Origin: Flammula alnicola
Lineage: Eukaryota > Basidiomycota > Agaricomycetes > Agaricales > Strophariaceae
Assembly: GCA_015499995.1 (NCBI GenBank)
Contig: JADNRV010000303.1
Location: 1-57,494 of the forward strand
DNA length: 57,494 nucleotides
Direction: 5' to 3'
Part shown: positions 9,447-20,447 of the stretch, piece by piece
Numbering within the stretch: position 1 is the first letter of the stretch
Layout: every line of letters begins with the position of its first letter
Translations under genes and position numbers: made by a program
The notes under the pieces: generated by a model
Told to the model about the DNA's origin: nothing
Seen by the model: the letters and a program-made list of their open reading frames with translations, nothing else
Database searches by the model: none

Positions 9447-9810
9447 ACTTTGAATATCGATCCCCTGGGGATGGGACTCGGTACGCCGAAAACTCTTTGT
9501 TAGGCGCTCATGCCCTTTTCCGTTCCCTTTTTATATCCAAAAAATCCCATCTTTTGTTTGTTATATGTCTGTAATAGAGTGCGTCATGTACTCAAAATAT
9601 TGTGTCGTAGACATATATGGGTCAGACTTGTACCCAGATTCATAGTCTTGCCGCTTGGGGCTAAGACTTCCTGAATCGGGTTCTACCCAGAATTTTTTTT
9701 CATCTCCTTTCCATCTCGGGCACTGAGGCGCGTGACAGGAGACCGTGCATACCAGAGGTCCCTCTCAAGGCGCCGTTCATTGGACTTGAGTAAAGTTCTT
9801 TTAAACCCGA
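9447..9810 (-). repeat. Repeat X, outer copy (A1)
   Basis: Outer 364-bp repeat, the 5' end of the element in coding direction. It shares its limits exactly with 4611-4974; outside it the sequences diverge. It contains the leader and a TATA-like box for gag. Confidence 0.88.
9528..9535 (-). promoter_or_regulatory. TATA-like box of the DIRS/Ngaro element
   Basis: TATAAAAA on the minus strand, about 110 nt before the gag start. Position inside the terminal repeat suits a promoter that must be regenerated at each integration. Confidence 0.5.
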
Positions 9811-9839
9811 TATTAGGTTGATTCAAATCAACCTAATAT
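9810..9839. repeat. Perfect hairpin at the outer edge of the retrotransposon
   Basis: Two 14-bp perfect inverted arms (ATATTAGGTTGATT and its complement) separated by CA. The first base coincides with the last base of repeat X. A shorter imperfect AGGTTGC/GCAACC palindrome follows at about 9842-9858. Confidence 0.85.
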
Positions 9840-11008
9840 TTAGGTTGCGCGGCAACCTAGCAAAACAACCAAGAAAGTAGTGATATTAAACCTACATAAT
9901 TAGACCGTGAGTACGCTACTTTTCAACCAGACTCGTCAGCCAGTAAATAGGCACTTATCAACCTAAGTATGCCCCAGTAGGAAAGATATTATATTTTTTG
10001 ATAAGACTGTTAATTTATATATTCTAAACATATTCTGAGAAATTTTAGAGGAAAAAGGTTGACACCTGGAACAGGGTGGCATAAATAAGAATTTGGCGCG
10101 CACCTTTTTTTTTCCTAAGTCCAAAATGCCGCGTTGGATACTCAGTATCCGGTGATGGCCGATATTTTAAACTCCGCTTGAACAGAGCGTCAGGTGGTTG
10201 ACCTTTGTTCTTAATCACCGTCGTCCTGGATCCATCCTAACCCCCAACTGCATATGACCCTGACGAGTCCCCAACAACCTAACTGACCATGGTCTGCTCA
10301 GTGCTCACACCATGGGCTGGCATTCGATTAACAGGAACGCGAGGGCATAGGAAGTCTTAGGGAGATAGGAGGTAGGGACCCATGGTAGGAGGCCCATCAG
10401 GTACGTCGCGAACAACGCCCCATGATGTCAGTGACAACGGAAAGCCATCTATGTGAATGGTAAGTGCTCCTTTTGAGCATGAGGAAAATAACCCGGATGC
10501 TTGCTTACTGGTTTCATAGGTACCCAACATGTCTGTGCAGATCCGTTCAAGGCGAACGCCGAAGACTATTGCCGACAACATGCAAATATTGACGGTGCCT
10601 GTTACAGTGGAATCGAGGGATGGAAGCGGGTATGAGAATGCAAAGCGCCAATATCTAGCAGGTAAGGTCCTCAAATATTGGACACAGAAGGTCGCATTCT
10701 GACCTTTCTCTGTGCTTGCCAGACAGCGACACCCATCACCACTTCCTTTCTCCGCGGTTCGCCACATCTTCAGGTGTTGGATGCGACTTGGCATGGGAAC
10801 CATATGCTTGAGGCCTCACTGTGGGTTCAGCGATGGTGGCCTAGACTGTAGTAGACAGCGTGTAGTTTGTCCTCATTTAAAGTTTGTAGCTGTATGTAAC
10901 CTAGTATGTAGTCGCAATAATAGGTTGATTTTTTGATTTAAAATGCCTACAGCGAGCTCAATCACAGTCCACGGAAGCTGCTAATTGGATACTATTTAAC
11001 CAGCAATA
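9840..11008. pseudogene. AT-rich flank with remnants of a possible transposase
   Basis: Mostly non-coding. On the plus strand 10522-10629 reads TQHVCADPFKANAEDYCRQH then GACYSGIEG, giving C-x10-C-x2-H-x6-C spacing. This recalls the cysteine clusters of KDZ (Kyakuja-Dileera-Zisupton) transposases of mushrooms, but the match is by spacing only. A second protein-like piece starts near 10725 after a plausible acceptor (TTGCCAG). No intact frame connects them. Confidence 0.25.
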
Positions 11009-11972
11009 CTGTCCCATTTCGATCAATTCGGCAGGCCTTGTTACGCGTTACACACCTGCCGAAATTTGGATTTCGGCACCCCGCAGAAATGACCGTTACC
11101 TCGAGGGCATCCGTATATTGGAAACACCGGCGGTGATCGACGCCATCAAACACCGGCGGCAAATACCGCGTCACGTGTCCCCGCCAGGATGCGTGAGCTC
11201 GCCGTTGCAAACGATGACCGGTAGATATTAAATAAAGCTTCGTAGAGCAGAGATAGAGGTACTACACCAGCAGATGCATTTTGGTAATTGGGATGTTTAT
11301 TTTATACTGGAAAATACAATTTCAATTGTGATTTTTGGTGGTAGCATTATGTTAATAACATAGCAAGGTAGTTTTTTAATATGGCGGGGAAGTTTAAGAA
11401 GTGCGCTGAGCATTTGAAGGCCCGAGCGATGGGTGGGCGGGTTGCAGCTTGGGTAGTATCACAGTCCATCGTTGGTTTTATGCCCTTAAAGTTTAGAAAC
11501 ATACCAAAAAATGACATTGGCACTGAAGCTACATTATTACATTGGAGCGGCAACTTTTCTACATGGCGAGCGCCGAGAACAATTAAATCCCCCCGTGAAC
11601 GTTCAAATCTACAGGCGATGCACGGGCAGGGCGAGGCGGGCGGCTGACGGAACCAGGCGACGCCAAATTGGACATCTGCCGATCTGCCGACGAGGCTTAC
11701 GGAAGGCTTGGTCATCTTCGGGGGTTGCCGCCGTCGACACCGCCGGTGAACGACGCCGGTGTTTCCAAATCCCAGATTCTTACGTTACCTCCAATTTTTT
11801 TTCGGCAGGTGGGGAATTTTTTTGCAATTTTTGAGCCTTTTTGGGCCTTTTTTTCCCCCCGATTGCTCTGATGGATTCGGCACATGGCCAGAACGACTGT
11901 TACATTCGTTACATTCTGGCGATTTGGGACTGCCCGTTACGTGTTACTGCCGAATTGATCGAAATGGGACAG
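11009..11972. mobile_element. Second TA-flanked non-autonomous DNA transposon
   Basis: Ends are perfect inverted copies over about 24 bp, beginning CTGTCCCATTTCGATCAATT, flanked by TA at 11007-11008 and 11973-11974. Weaker inverted similarity continues inward (for example CACCGGCG tracts near 11130-11155 and 11740-11760). No transposase is visible. It sits inside the AGGTTG-rich region and differs in sequence from the TA-flanked element at 1604. Confidence 0.75.
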
Positions 11973-12200
11973 TAGGTTGATTTCCGGTATGAATATAGGT
12001 TGGTTAACACCCTGTGTTAGGTTGATCATACACCTTACTCAACCTATTTGTACATAGGTTGAAAAGTTAAAAAATAGGTTAGAAAATGACCAAGGTGTCA
12101 ACCTACTTACAAGGTTGATCACCAACCTAACGAAGATGAAAATTAACCTTTTATTTACTGATATGTAACCTAACTTAGGTCAAATCCTCAGGTTGACCAT
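11973..12200. repeat. Cluster of AGGTTGA/TCAACCT motifs
   Basis: About a dozen copies of AGGTTG or CAACCT in both orientations within about 225 bp, irregularly spaced. Such dense short motifs in both orientations are typical of subterminal transposase-binding sites of large DNA transposons. Scattered copies also flank the retrotransposon insertion. Confidence 0.6.
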
Positions 12201-12528
12201 CAACCTGGGCCGCCCGCACAGAGCATTTTCCTGCAGCATGCGCACCACGTCTCGCCCTTGACGATCCCGGCGGTATCTTCATATGTTTAGACTCGTTCTG
12301 CCAGGCGATATGACAAGGGATATTAACCATTTTGACAAGCAATACGAGGGCTTCCCGTACGATAGATAAGGACGTTAAATTTATCAATGTGTGCAGTGTA
12401 AATGACATGCCGAACGCTTAATTCATGTGTTACACCGCCCCTGCCCATTCCTGCCAACCTCGCACACGGAAGGTGCAAAAATATCGTTTATTTCGTTAGT
12501 CTCGAGCATCAATAGAGACGGTATGGAC

Positions 12529-13713
12529 CTAAGTACTTTCGAAAGACCACCGTGCTTTTGTCCCGCTGGTGCTGCGAATATTTAGCATTGCTTGTCCGAG
12601 TCGCCGAGGGCCCCACTGTCTGTAGCATTGACAGTATGTCATATTTCTCTTTCGATCAGGTACAAAAGCACTAGTCTGTGCCATCGTGAAACAGGACAAT
12701 CTTCCTCCTGCGTCAGCTAAATTCAGACAGTTTACGACCATAACAACACATATCCGAAGAGGCCGATCCATGATTTTCGTAGTTACAGACGGACTAAAGG
12801 AAGCCATATAGTGCGTAGATCTATGCGTAAAATAACTCTCACTGAAGCGATTCAAAAGGTTGAGCATGCCAGTAGCGGCCTCCTTCGTCCGCCACAGAGT
12901 GGGTGATATACAGCAGAAGTGTTACTCCAACGACTCTGAATGGCGAAACAAACGCATCTACTGAAGTTTTTAGCTTCTTTGAACCTCATGCTTCGTGTGG
13001 TGTAAGAGAACTTTGAATTTTTTAAGTGATGGTCTCATGAGACGTTATTCGCAAAGCGACGACGGTGCCTTTAACCAATATGCGCCACAGTCGACATTTG
13101 TCCATGAACGAACCCTTTCCTCGGTGAAAAACGTGTGGATGGATTGAAGTATAATAATCGCCACTCCGTCGCCCACTTCACGAATGCCGGTTTCCCTCGC
13201 TCCTAAATTTCCATCTCCCGTCAGGAGCTCGCCAACATCTCTGAGATCACCTTGAACTTGACAGATATATCGACCGCCGACGACCCGTAGAATTTCCTTG
13301 GAACGAGGACTAATTATAATCCTATCCAACCGTATCACCGAAAGTGAACAAACCGAGCAGATTCCAGAGGATCTGTCACGGTGTCAGAGCGTGAGCGTGG
13401 ATACACATTGATGCACGGATGCCTGTAAGTACCGGGTGGCGCTGTTGGAATCATTGCCAATGGCTGGACGTCGACGACAATGAAATATATTTTTGATTAG
13501 ATGATGTCCAGGATCGTAGAAATCCATTGGAGGTGCAGAGATTCGTCTAATCCAAGGCGCCGGAACTCCTTAACTCTCATCTCACTTTCGTCGTTCAATA
13601 GCGTGGTCCCACTTGGGTCAATGGAGCTGGCACCGTCTGTGATCCCAACACAAAATCTAGAGACGACACTAAGTCTAGTATGTCAGATTGATATATATTA
13701 TCCCGATGTTTGA
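12529..13713 (-). pseudogene. Degraded or unrecognised multi-exon gene
   Basis: Three protein-like stretches lie in order on the minus strand: 13690-13503 (VGITDGASSIDPSGTTLLND), 13338-13045 (SKEILRVVGGRYICQVQGDL) and 12900-12529 (MDRPLRICVVMVVNCLNLAD). Composition resembles coding DNA, but frames are separated by stops and I could not pair splice sites to join them. I recognise no domain. It may be a decayed gene in this repeat-rich zone. Confidence 0.25.
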
Positions 13714-15325
13714 TATCCACTTAACACGAGCATTCTTCTCGATCTTACCGTTACTGTTATCTACTTGAGAGGAATGGAAGGTGATTAACGTGTATGTATG
13801 ATGTAGCAACTCACGCACAACCAGTCAGCGAAGTACCAGTAGATAAGAACTTAAGTACTTACGGCGCCGCCTATCTACAGTAAGTAATGTGGATTCTGCA
13901 AGTAGCGAATGATTGAAATGGTTTTTACTTAGCACACAACTGTTGAACGTACTAGCATAACGTGTCCGTATGCAAATCACACAAAAATGGTCCAAATAAT
14001 TCAATTGAGGTTCGTCTGGCCTCGCCAGCATTTTGTCACGATATGTCAGCCAGCTGCATGCAGGCGCACGCAGCCATGCACGCAACCACACGCACCAGCA
14101 CGCATCATCACGCTAGCAGGCAAATCCTGCACGCATCTGCACGCAAGTCCCATACAAGTATATTAGTTAGGATTAGCAGATATTTCTCCCAGTCCAAGTC
14201 TTGAGGGATTAGATTCTGTTCGGTGGAAGTGTAATCAAATTGAATCAAGTCAAGCAGTGAGCGCTTGAGCTTTCAACTTGAAGTTTCAAGTACTAAGTAG
14301 AAGTATTGTCTGTAATAGTAGTACAGTTGTTGCTCACAGCTAATTTGTATTACAGAGCCTCGAGAATGAATCAACTTTCTCTAAAAATATTATAGAGACA
14401 TGTTTATTAAGTTCTTTATTATGTTTTCCACAGTTATTTTATTGCTGGAGGGTATTGACTTTCGGAATTCCTCTTTTCATGATGGCTGAGAACTCTGATC
14501 AGGAGCTTGGCACTTATCTTGGAAAATCTGTAAGCACATAAGTAATAAGTAATGTACCTTAAGAGCAAAGAAATCTAGAGTGTGTATGGCCATGGCTTGA
14601 ACCCCGGAGTGACCACCATCATCTCAGATTTCAATAGCCGCCTCCACGAAAAGGTTTCTTTGAGGTGGGAACCGAGATATCGGGCTGTGCTCGCTCGATT
14701 ATGGCTGCACACGGATGCACACAACCGGACGCAGATATGCACACAAGTGCATGCAAATGGTAGGATTACGCATGCAGATGCCACGCAAATTTCTAGTAGC
14801 CCGAGCTTCGCATTTGTGTCTATCATTCTAGATCATTCCTGGCTCACGTGTTATCCCAATTCCGTCTCGTGGGATATAAGTTTAGAATTGTCAAATAGGC
14901 GCCCATGAGGCCAGACCTATTGTTGCCACAAACGTTATGACACCACCCTTTCCATTGCACGCTTCCATTTCATGAACACCGAGTCATTTCATGAACACCG
15001 AGTCATTCCAAAATAGAAAGGAAACCACTTCAATGACTCACTTTTCGACATTGTGGGCGCAATCGTGTGTCATGCTTCCATGCGGGTAAGTCAGATGTTG
15101 CTTAATACACAGATAAGAAAGAATCAGAATGGAAATTGGAAAGCAGGGAAAGCGGCCAACTGTCAAATAAGGTTGTTTTGACGACCCTTTGGATGTATTT
15201 TCGATTGCTTGTTCCTTGGGAAGCATCGTTTCGGGGACTGGTATTAAAGCGAAGCGTATTGCAACGCCGCTTTCCTATCTATCTACCCACAACCACATCC
15301 CTCTCACGAACCAAAGGCTAGCACT
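13714..15325. other. Gene-poor region with CACGCA-rich tracts and a small tandem repeat
   Basis: No supported gene. Two tracts rich in GCACGCA/GCATGCA lie at about 14049-14147 and 14702-14792; reading frames through them are by-products of composition. A perfect tandem duplication of 19 bp (CATTTCATGAACACCGAGT) occupies 14966-15003. The last 80 bp before the next gene contain a TATTAAAG box near 15242. Confidence 0.5.
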
Positions 15326-15637
15326 ATGCGTGTCTCTCTCATCGCTGCTCCGATCTTGTACGTCCTCGCCAGCACATCCATTGCGCAAGCGGGCCCAATT
15401 GCATACGGACTTTGTCAAACCGGTATGTGCCCACCATATGGAATCCGCATCCCTATTTAAAATGTATTTCCAGGATGTAACGTAATGGCCGTGGCATGCT
15501 ACGCCGGGGCTGGCTTCACTTTCGGAACTGTCATCGCTGCTCCAGCTGCCCCTGCCGCTATTCTGGCATGCAATGCCGCCTTGGGGACATGCTCCGCAAC
15601 TTGCGCGACAGTGGCGCTTCTCGCTCCTACACCATGA
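15326..15637 (+). CDS. Small cysteine-rich secreted protein (zygote-specific-like family)
   Basis: 86 residues from exons 15326-15422 and 15474-15637; the 51-nt intron has GTATGT and TTTCCAG ends. The first 22 residues are a clear signal peptide (MRVSLIAAPILYVLAS to AQA). The mature part is alanine-rich with cysteines in YGLCQTGCN, AVACYAGAGFTFGTV, ILACNAALGTCSATCA. This pattern matches the small secreted proteins of mushrooms often labelled zygote-specific-like after an algal protein; their biochemical role is not known to me. It is complete, with start, signal and stop. No partner gene is adjacent. Confidence 0.88.
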
Positions 15638-16968
15638 ACGACAGACAGTACGTCGCACATAACAATTGCTGAATGTCCCGTACTTACATTGCATGCCAAG
15701 GACGTGGTTATTTGCGGGCGTTGTAGGGGGCCCGGAGAGTTCAAACTGAAAGGGTGGTTTCATATATCCAATACGTGTTTTTAGTACAATTCAATGGAAC
15801 CTTCATGGTGGTGAGTTATGGAAGGCGCAATAGAACAACTTAAGATGATTACAGCACCCTCATGCATGGTCTGGCCTAGGCCTAACCCTTGGGCGCCAAT
15901 CAATATTGAAATGATAAGTGTCGCCGTCATCGCGGCCTGTCTACGTGTTAGAGGCCGCTATGTGCCGAAGATTTTAGGGGAGACTATTATCACTCTTTTG
16001 TAGTACGTGCGGTAGATATCCTTAATGATATAGTTAGTGATGTACTTTGGACGTACAATTAGCCTTTTGGTTTGGGGAAAACCCGCAGGGTTTAAGCCTG
16101 AAATGTCTGCCTGGTAAGGTCTGAAGTGAACGAGATTCCCAAAAAAACTAGGAGCTCCGCGACGCGTCGAGCGAAGGAAGACTCCCTTAAACTTCGAAGC
16201 CGCATGAGGCGCCTACGCTGAGTGTGGGAAACGAGACCGCGCAGGTCCTCTTGACGAGCGGCCTTGAGTCCCAGAACCTTCTGTGAACTGTTCGATGTAT
16301 GATAGGCCCCTCGCGATGCGATAGGACACGATCGCGGGATGATCGAGCAGCAGAACGAGCCGTCGTGACACGACAGGACACGAACACCGAATATGCGAGC
16401 ACACGAGCAATAAGCAAACGAACAACAAGCACACCAAAATTAGTATGAGGAAATATGGAACAAAGGGAGAAGATTAGATATATTGTTCACTGCACAAAAA
16501 TTGGAATGGCGTACGCGTAAGATCTTCGCATCTAGACCTGCCTCCATGCGCTGCCTGTTCTCCTGATAGAGTCTCCTTAAGCTTCACTTGCGTGACCGTG
16601 AAGGACCGTGACCGTTTCTGGTCCATCCTTGCTTTTGTCCGCGATGAGCCTGAAAGGCTCATCTTAGGATAAGATAAGGTCAGGCGGCAGAACCAAATCT
16701 GATCTAATCATCGGATTATGTAATCGAATCGATGAAAGAATCCTTCGACGAAAAAACGTCTCTTCGTCTCTCTCAAGATTCGGTTCTGCCGAAAAACCGT
16801 TTTCTGAGGTCCTTAAAAACTTTCCAGCATCTTTTTTCGAACATTTCGTAGACATCTTTCATATCCATCACCTTTTCAGCAAAAGTTTTCTCTTTGAACA
16901 CCAGATTTAAGATAGATTCTCGCCCTTGTTTAAAATTTTTTTCTCCCTTTTTCACTTGTCTTTTGATA
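15638..16968. other. Region before the second retrotransposon, including its leader
   Basis: No supported gene. The last 400 bp or so before the gag start are T-rich on the plus strand and are probably the 5' leader of the retrotransposon. I looked for a copy of this leader after the recombinase frame and found none by eye, so the element's terminal repeats remain undefined. Confidence 0.5.
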
Positions 16969-18441
16969 ATGGTCGATGTTCTTAACCCCCCTCCTCCTAA
17001 CCCTCCTAATGTCCAAGGACCCGAAATTCAGAATCCGGGGGCAGACAACGCTGCCCCGGCGCCCAATGCTGAAGCTGCTCCCGACCGGATTCCTCGCACC
17101 CACCTTAATCCGGACGTCATACAGTTGCTCAAGAATCTTCCGCTATACAATAAGCTCGAAACCAACAAGAAGATCGAGCTCGACAACATCGCTAGGGCGT
17201 CACGGAATGTCAACCACGCCCTGGACCCAGTTAATCACCCAGGCCCTGGTTCTGACACGGCATCTTTAATCACCGTCGACATGGAGGAACTTTCCGACCT
17301 TCTGGATGACAGCATCCGCGACCGTTACAAAGATGTCCTTCCAATCTCCGTCACTAAATGGATTGCAGAGACTCAGAAAGCTAGAGGTGAGAGCCAAATT
17401 AATCTGAAGAGACCGTCTTCCGAACTGTCGGCGGACGCATCTGCAAAATTACTCGAAGCCAGATTGGCTAAGAGGAGATGCATGAACGGTGATGATATCG
17501 TGCCACGAATCATCGGAAAACCGTCCGCCATTATTTTTCCTCAAATTCTGTTTGATACGGAAATTTCTGTCGCTGTTCCGTTACCTTTTTTCCTTAACAA
17601 AAACCTTCGTTATATTATTGACAACGTGGGTTCTTTACCTTTGGTCAAGTCCAACCCGCTGGATGGCGCGACCAAGGGCGTATACATTATTGACATTGAT
17701 AAGCTCTCGTCTTTGCTCGGCAAAGAACTGTCGCTGACTTGCAGTCAATGGAGCGAGGCTGGATGGCAGATGTTCCGTTTCCAGCAGGAACGCGACGTTG
17801 AGGGCGCTACGGGAAAATTCGCACAGTGGTTCTCGAAGCACTTTAATTTTTTCAGTTCACAGATTGACAAAGATGAGACGTACGACGCCTGGAAATCTCT
17901 CGAGCTCGAGCTTCGGCAAGAGTTTCGAAGTGAGAAAAAAGAATACAGCGCGTCGCATTACGCGGCCGCGTACGCCCTCGCAAAATCCGAGGCAAAACTA
18001 TGGGCCAGATTTGAGGCGGCTCAGGGTCCACCAAAATCTGGAGAACGCCATGTTTTCCCAGCTCGAAGCGGGGGTAGCAATGGAAAGTTTTCCCGTCCTG
18101 GGAATTCTTACACGTCGCCCTCTTCCTTTCCATCAAGCAGCTCGAAGAGTCCCCTCCCTGCTTGCTGCGTCCTTTGCGGACAGAGGGGACACTCCGTTTT
18201 CACCCACTCCAACGACTCATCTCCCCCAAAGTCCAGCGACGGTAAACCTACCTGGGCAAAATTCACCAACCGCATCCTTCGCACTCCCGACAATCGAGAA
18301 ATATGCATCAAGTTCAACGTCAGAGGCGAGCGTTCCGATTGCACCCACTCGAAAGACGAGCGAGCCCACGTCTGCTCATACTGCGGAAAGAGCCACCACG
18401 CCTTCTCCTGGACCTGCAGAGCCCGTCCAGCTGACGTTTGA
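16969..18441 (+). CDS. Gag-like protein of the second retrotransposon
   Basis: 490 residues from MVDVLNPPPPNPP. The upstream in-frame methionine at 16894 is possible but lies in the T-rich leader. The N-terminus is proline/asparagine-rich; the middle (about residues 90-370) is a charged helical region probably forming the capsid. The C-terminus is zinc-knuckle-like: CVLCGQRGHSVFTH and then CTHSKDERAHVCSYCGKSHH. It overlaps the following RT frame, which lies in the next frame, for several hundred bases. Confidence 0.8.
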   Translation: MVDVLNPPPPNPPNVQGPEIQNPGADNAAPAPNAEAAPDRIPRTHLNPDVIQLLKNLPLYNKLETNKKIELDNIARASRNVNHALDPVNHPGPGSDTASLITVDMEELSDLLDDSIRDRYKDVLPISVTKWIAETQKARGESQINLKRPSSELSADASAKLLEARLAKRRCMNGDDIVPRIIGKPSAIIFPQILFDTEISVAVPLPFFLNKNLRYIIDNVGSLPLVKSNPLDGATKGVYIIDIDKLSSLLGKELSLTCSQWSEAGWQMFRFQQERDVEGATGKFAQWFSKHFNFFSSQIDKDETYDAWKSLELELRQEFRSEKKEYSASHYAAAYALAKSEAKLWARFEAAQGPPKSGERHVFPARSGGSNGKFSRPGNSYTSPSSFPSSSSKSPLPACCVLCGQRGHSVFTHSNDSSPPKSSDGKPTWAKFTNRILRTPDNREICIKFNVRGERSDCTHSKDERAHVCSYCGKSHHAFSWTCRARPADV

Positions 18442-20447
18442 GGAGTTCCTCGCCACCGCGTCCCCTCCTCACCTTATTTACACCAACTTCTCACCTTCGA
18501 TTGCCCATAGGCCCGCCTTCGACCCTTCCATCCACCTTCATGAGGACGTCTTCTCCAGGGTTGTCCACCCTTACAATACTTCGGCTTTCGAGACGCTCTT
18601 GCATGAACACAACCTCTCGCAATTTTATCCTCTACTTGTCAACAACCTTCGTCATGGCTTTCCTCTGGGGCATATGCCTGAAATTCTCGAGACCGTCATC
18701 ATTCCGAATAACGCATCGTTTTTTGAACACCAAGACCTCATTTTGGAGTACCTTCGAAAGGAGGTGGATTCTGGCCGTATGTCGGGGCCCTACACTCGAG
18801 ACGAAGTTGAGCGCATCCTTCGGGGGCCTTTCTTCGCCTCGCCAATCATTGCCGTCGTCCAGCCGCAGCCTGGTGACGAGCCCGACAAGGTCCGAATCTG
18901 TCGACACCTCTCGAAGAGCACAAAAGACCACGCCTCCGTAAATTCACACATTTCGAAAGAAGACTTTCCCACTAGATTTGATACAGCCTCCAAAGTGGCC
19001 GATATAGTGAGTCTCTTATTTTTCATGTCCTCCGCCCTCGCGAACACTGCGTTCCCGCAACGTTGGTGCAAGCGCACTTCTTCCATGTGTTAGGGTTGCT
19101 TCGGCTCTGTCGTCGCGCCCTTTCTCTTGACATCGAGGCTCATGCCCTCATCCTTCGGGATCTTTGCATCCTTCGGGATTTATGGTCTTCATACCATCAT
19201 CACACATATCCTTTGGGATCATTGGCTGACGATGTCATCATCAGATCGCCCACGCACCTCCTGGTACCCAAGCGTGTACCATGGATATTGCCAAATTCCA
19301 TCGCACTTGCCCCATTCATCCTTCGCATAAACCGTGGCTGGTCGTCCAGGGCCTTCCGAATCAGTTTTTTATCGACCACGCACATCCCTTTGGGGCCGCG
19401 TCTGCGAGCAGCAACTCAAGCATGTCTGCTAATGCTGCTATCGACATCTGGGAGGCCGAAGGCGTCTATCCTATCCCGAAATACGAGGACGACCTCGACG
19501 TGTTCCGATTTCCTACGCCTTCAGGCCATTTCATCGAGGGCGACTACAGATATGACTACGACAAAGAGGAGATGCTTCGCCGCATAGCGCCTCTGGACAT
19601 CCCGTGGCACAAAGAGAAGGGCGACGATGTGTTCGTCTCCGTTACGAAATTCATCGGCTTCCTGTGGGATATTCCCAAGAAGACGGTCAGCCTGCCAAAC
19701 GAAAAGCGCCTCAAGTTCTTAGGTCGCGTTCGCCAATTCCTGGACAGATTCTCTGGTCATCCTTGCCAGCTGCTGGACGTTCAGAAAATCCACGGCTCAT
19801 TATGCCATGTGGCGTTTGTCTACATGGACGGTCGCTCCCACCTTGCCTCGCTCTCCAATTTTGCCTCCAAATTCCCTCTCGACAGGGAGTACTCAGTCCG
19901 CTTCCCACCGAAATCTGTCATCACAGATCTCAAGTGGTGGTTGGCCACTCTCTCGAAGGAGAATGTGTTTCGTCAACTACATTCCCGAGGGATCATGCAA
20001 GACCTCCATCTCTACGTCGATGCCTCCACCTCTTGGGGCATCGGCGTTGTGATTGGCGACGAATGGGCTGCCTTTCGTCTAGCACCATCCTGGAAGATTG
20101 TCGGCAGGGACATCTGCTGGCTCGAGACGGTAGCAATTGAGCTGCTCGTATATTTTCTCGAAACGCGCGGCTTTCACGATGTCCGTCTCCTCATCCACTC
20201 CGACAACAAAGGCACTATTGGGGCTTTAGACAAAGGCCGCAGTAGGAACCACCACATCAACGCCTCCGTCGGCCGCACCTATGCAGTCCTCCTTCCTCTT
20301 TTCATTACCCCCGAATTCGAGTACGTAGTTTCAGCCGCGAACCCAGCGGACCCTATCTCGCGCGGAGAATCAGGGCCCCTGGGCAAGCAAATCTTTCCGT
20401 TATTTACGCTCCCTGATGAGCTTCGTTTATGTTTCCCTTATGTCTAA
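17798..20447 (+). CDS. Reverse transcriptase-RNase H of the second retrotransposon (one intron)
   Basis: The frame is open from before 17798; the recognisable RT part starts near 18440 (LTFEEFLATASPPHL). A 238-nt intron (19007-19244, GTGAGT to ATCATCAG) must be removed to restore the palm: exon 1 ends ASKVADI and exon 2 begins IAHAPPGTQACTMDIAKFHR. The catalytic motif is KYEDDLDVFR. RNase H follows with LYVDASTSWGIG, ETVAIELLV, IHSDNKGT and NPADPISRG. The true start is unknown; frameshifting from gag or an internal ATG are both possible. The intron stretch contains stops in all frames, so it is not coding. It could also hide two introns, though the direct junction reads well. Confidence 0.85.

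Larger units (their letters stand above)
3479..9810 (-). mobile_element. DIRS/Ngaro-type tyrosine-recombinase retrotransposon with a tandem short unit
   Basis: In coding (minus) direction the order is repeat X, gag, RT-RNase H, tyrosine recombinase, repeat Y, repeat X, a short open frame, repeat Y. The X copies (364 bp) and Y copies (153 bp) are near identical; the only mismatch I noticed is one base in X. This is the split direct repeat layout of DIRS/Ngaro elements (A1-body-B1-A2-B2), which integrate through a circle by a tyrosine recombinase instead of an integrase. The unusual part is about 980 bp with its own reading frame lying between A2 and B2, where these repeats normally abut. The main body has no broken frame, so it may be recent or active. 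Confidence 0.88.
3411..12200. mobile_element. Possible older DNA element with AGGTTG repeats, invaded by later elements
   Basis: Left and right margins carry related inverted sequences: GCGGCTTAGGTTGCCGAGCA at about 3413 and, on the opposite strand at about 12200, GCGGCCCAGGTTGATGGTCA. AGGTTG and CAACCT motifs recur just outside the retrotransposon on both sides (3418-3470, 9811-10050, 10900-10930) and are dense at 11973-12197. This suggests an older transposon of about 1.5 kb of surviving sequence, later interrupted by the retrotransposon pair and by the TA-flanked element. Boundaries and class are inference; no target duplication was established. Confidence 0.3.

Noticed and set aside
14575..14908. 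Frames on both strands through a CACGCA-rich tract, one ending VVTPGFKPWPYTL
   Set aside because: Low-complexity sequence with mirrored open frames; no evidence for coding.
16894..16968. Earlier start for gag of the second retrotransposon
   Set aside because: The extra 25 residues are hydrophobic (FFSPFFTCLLI) and lie in the T-rich leader, unlike a gag N-terminus; the start at 16969 is preferred.
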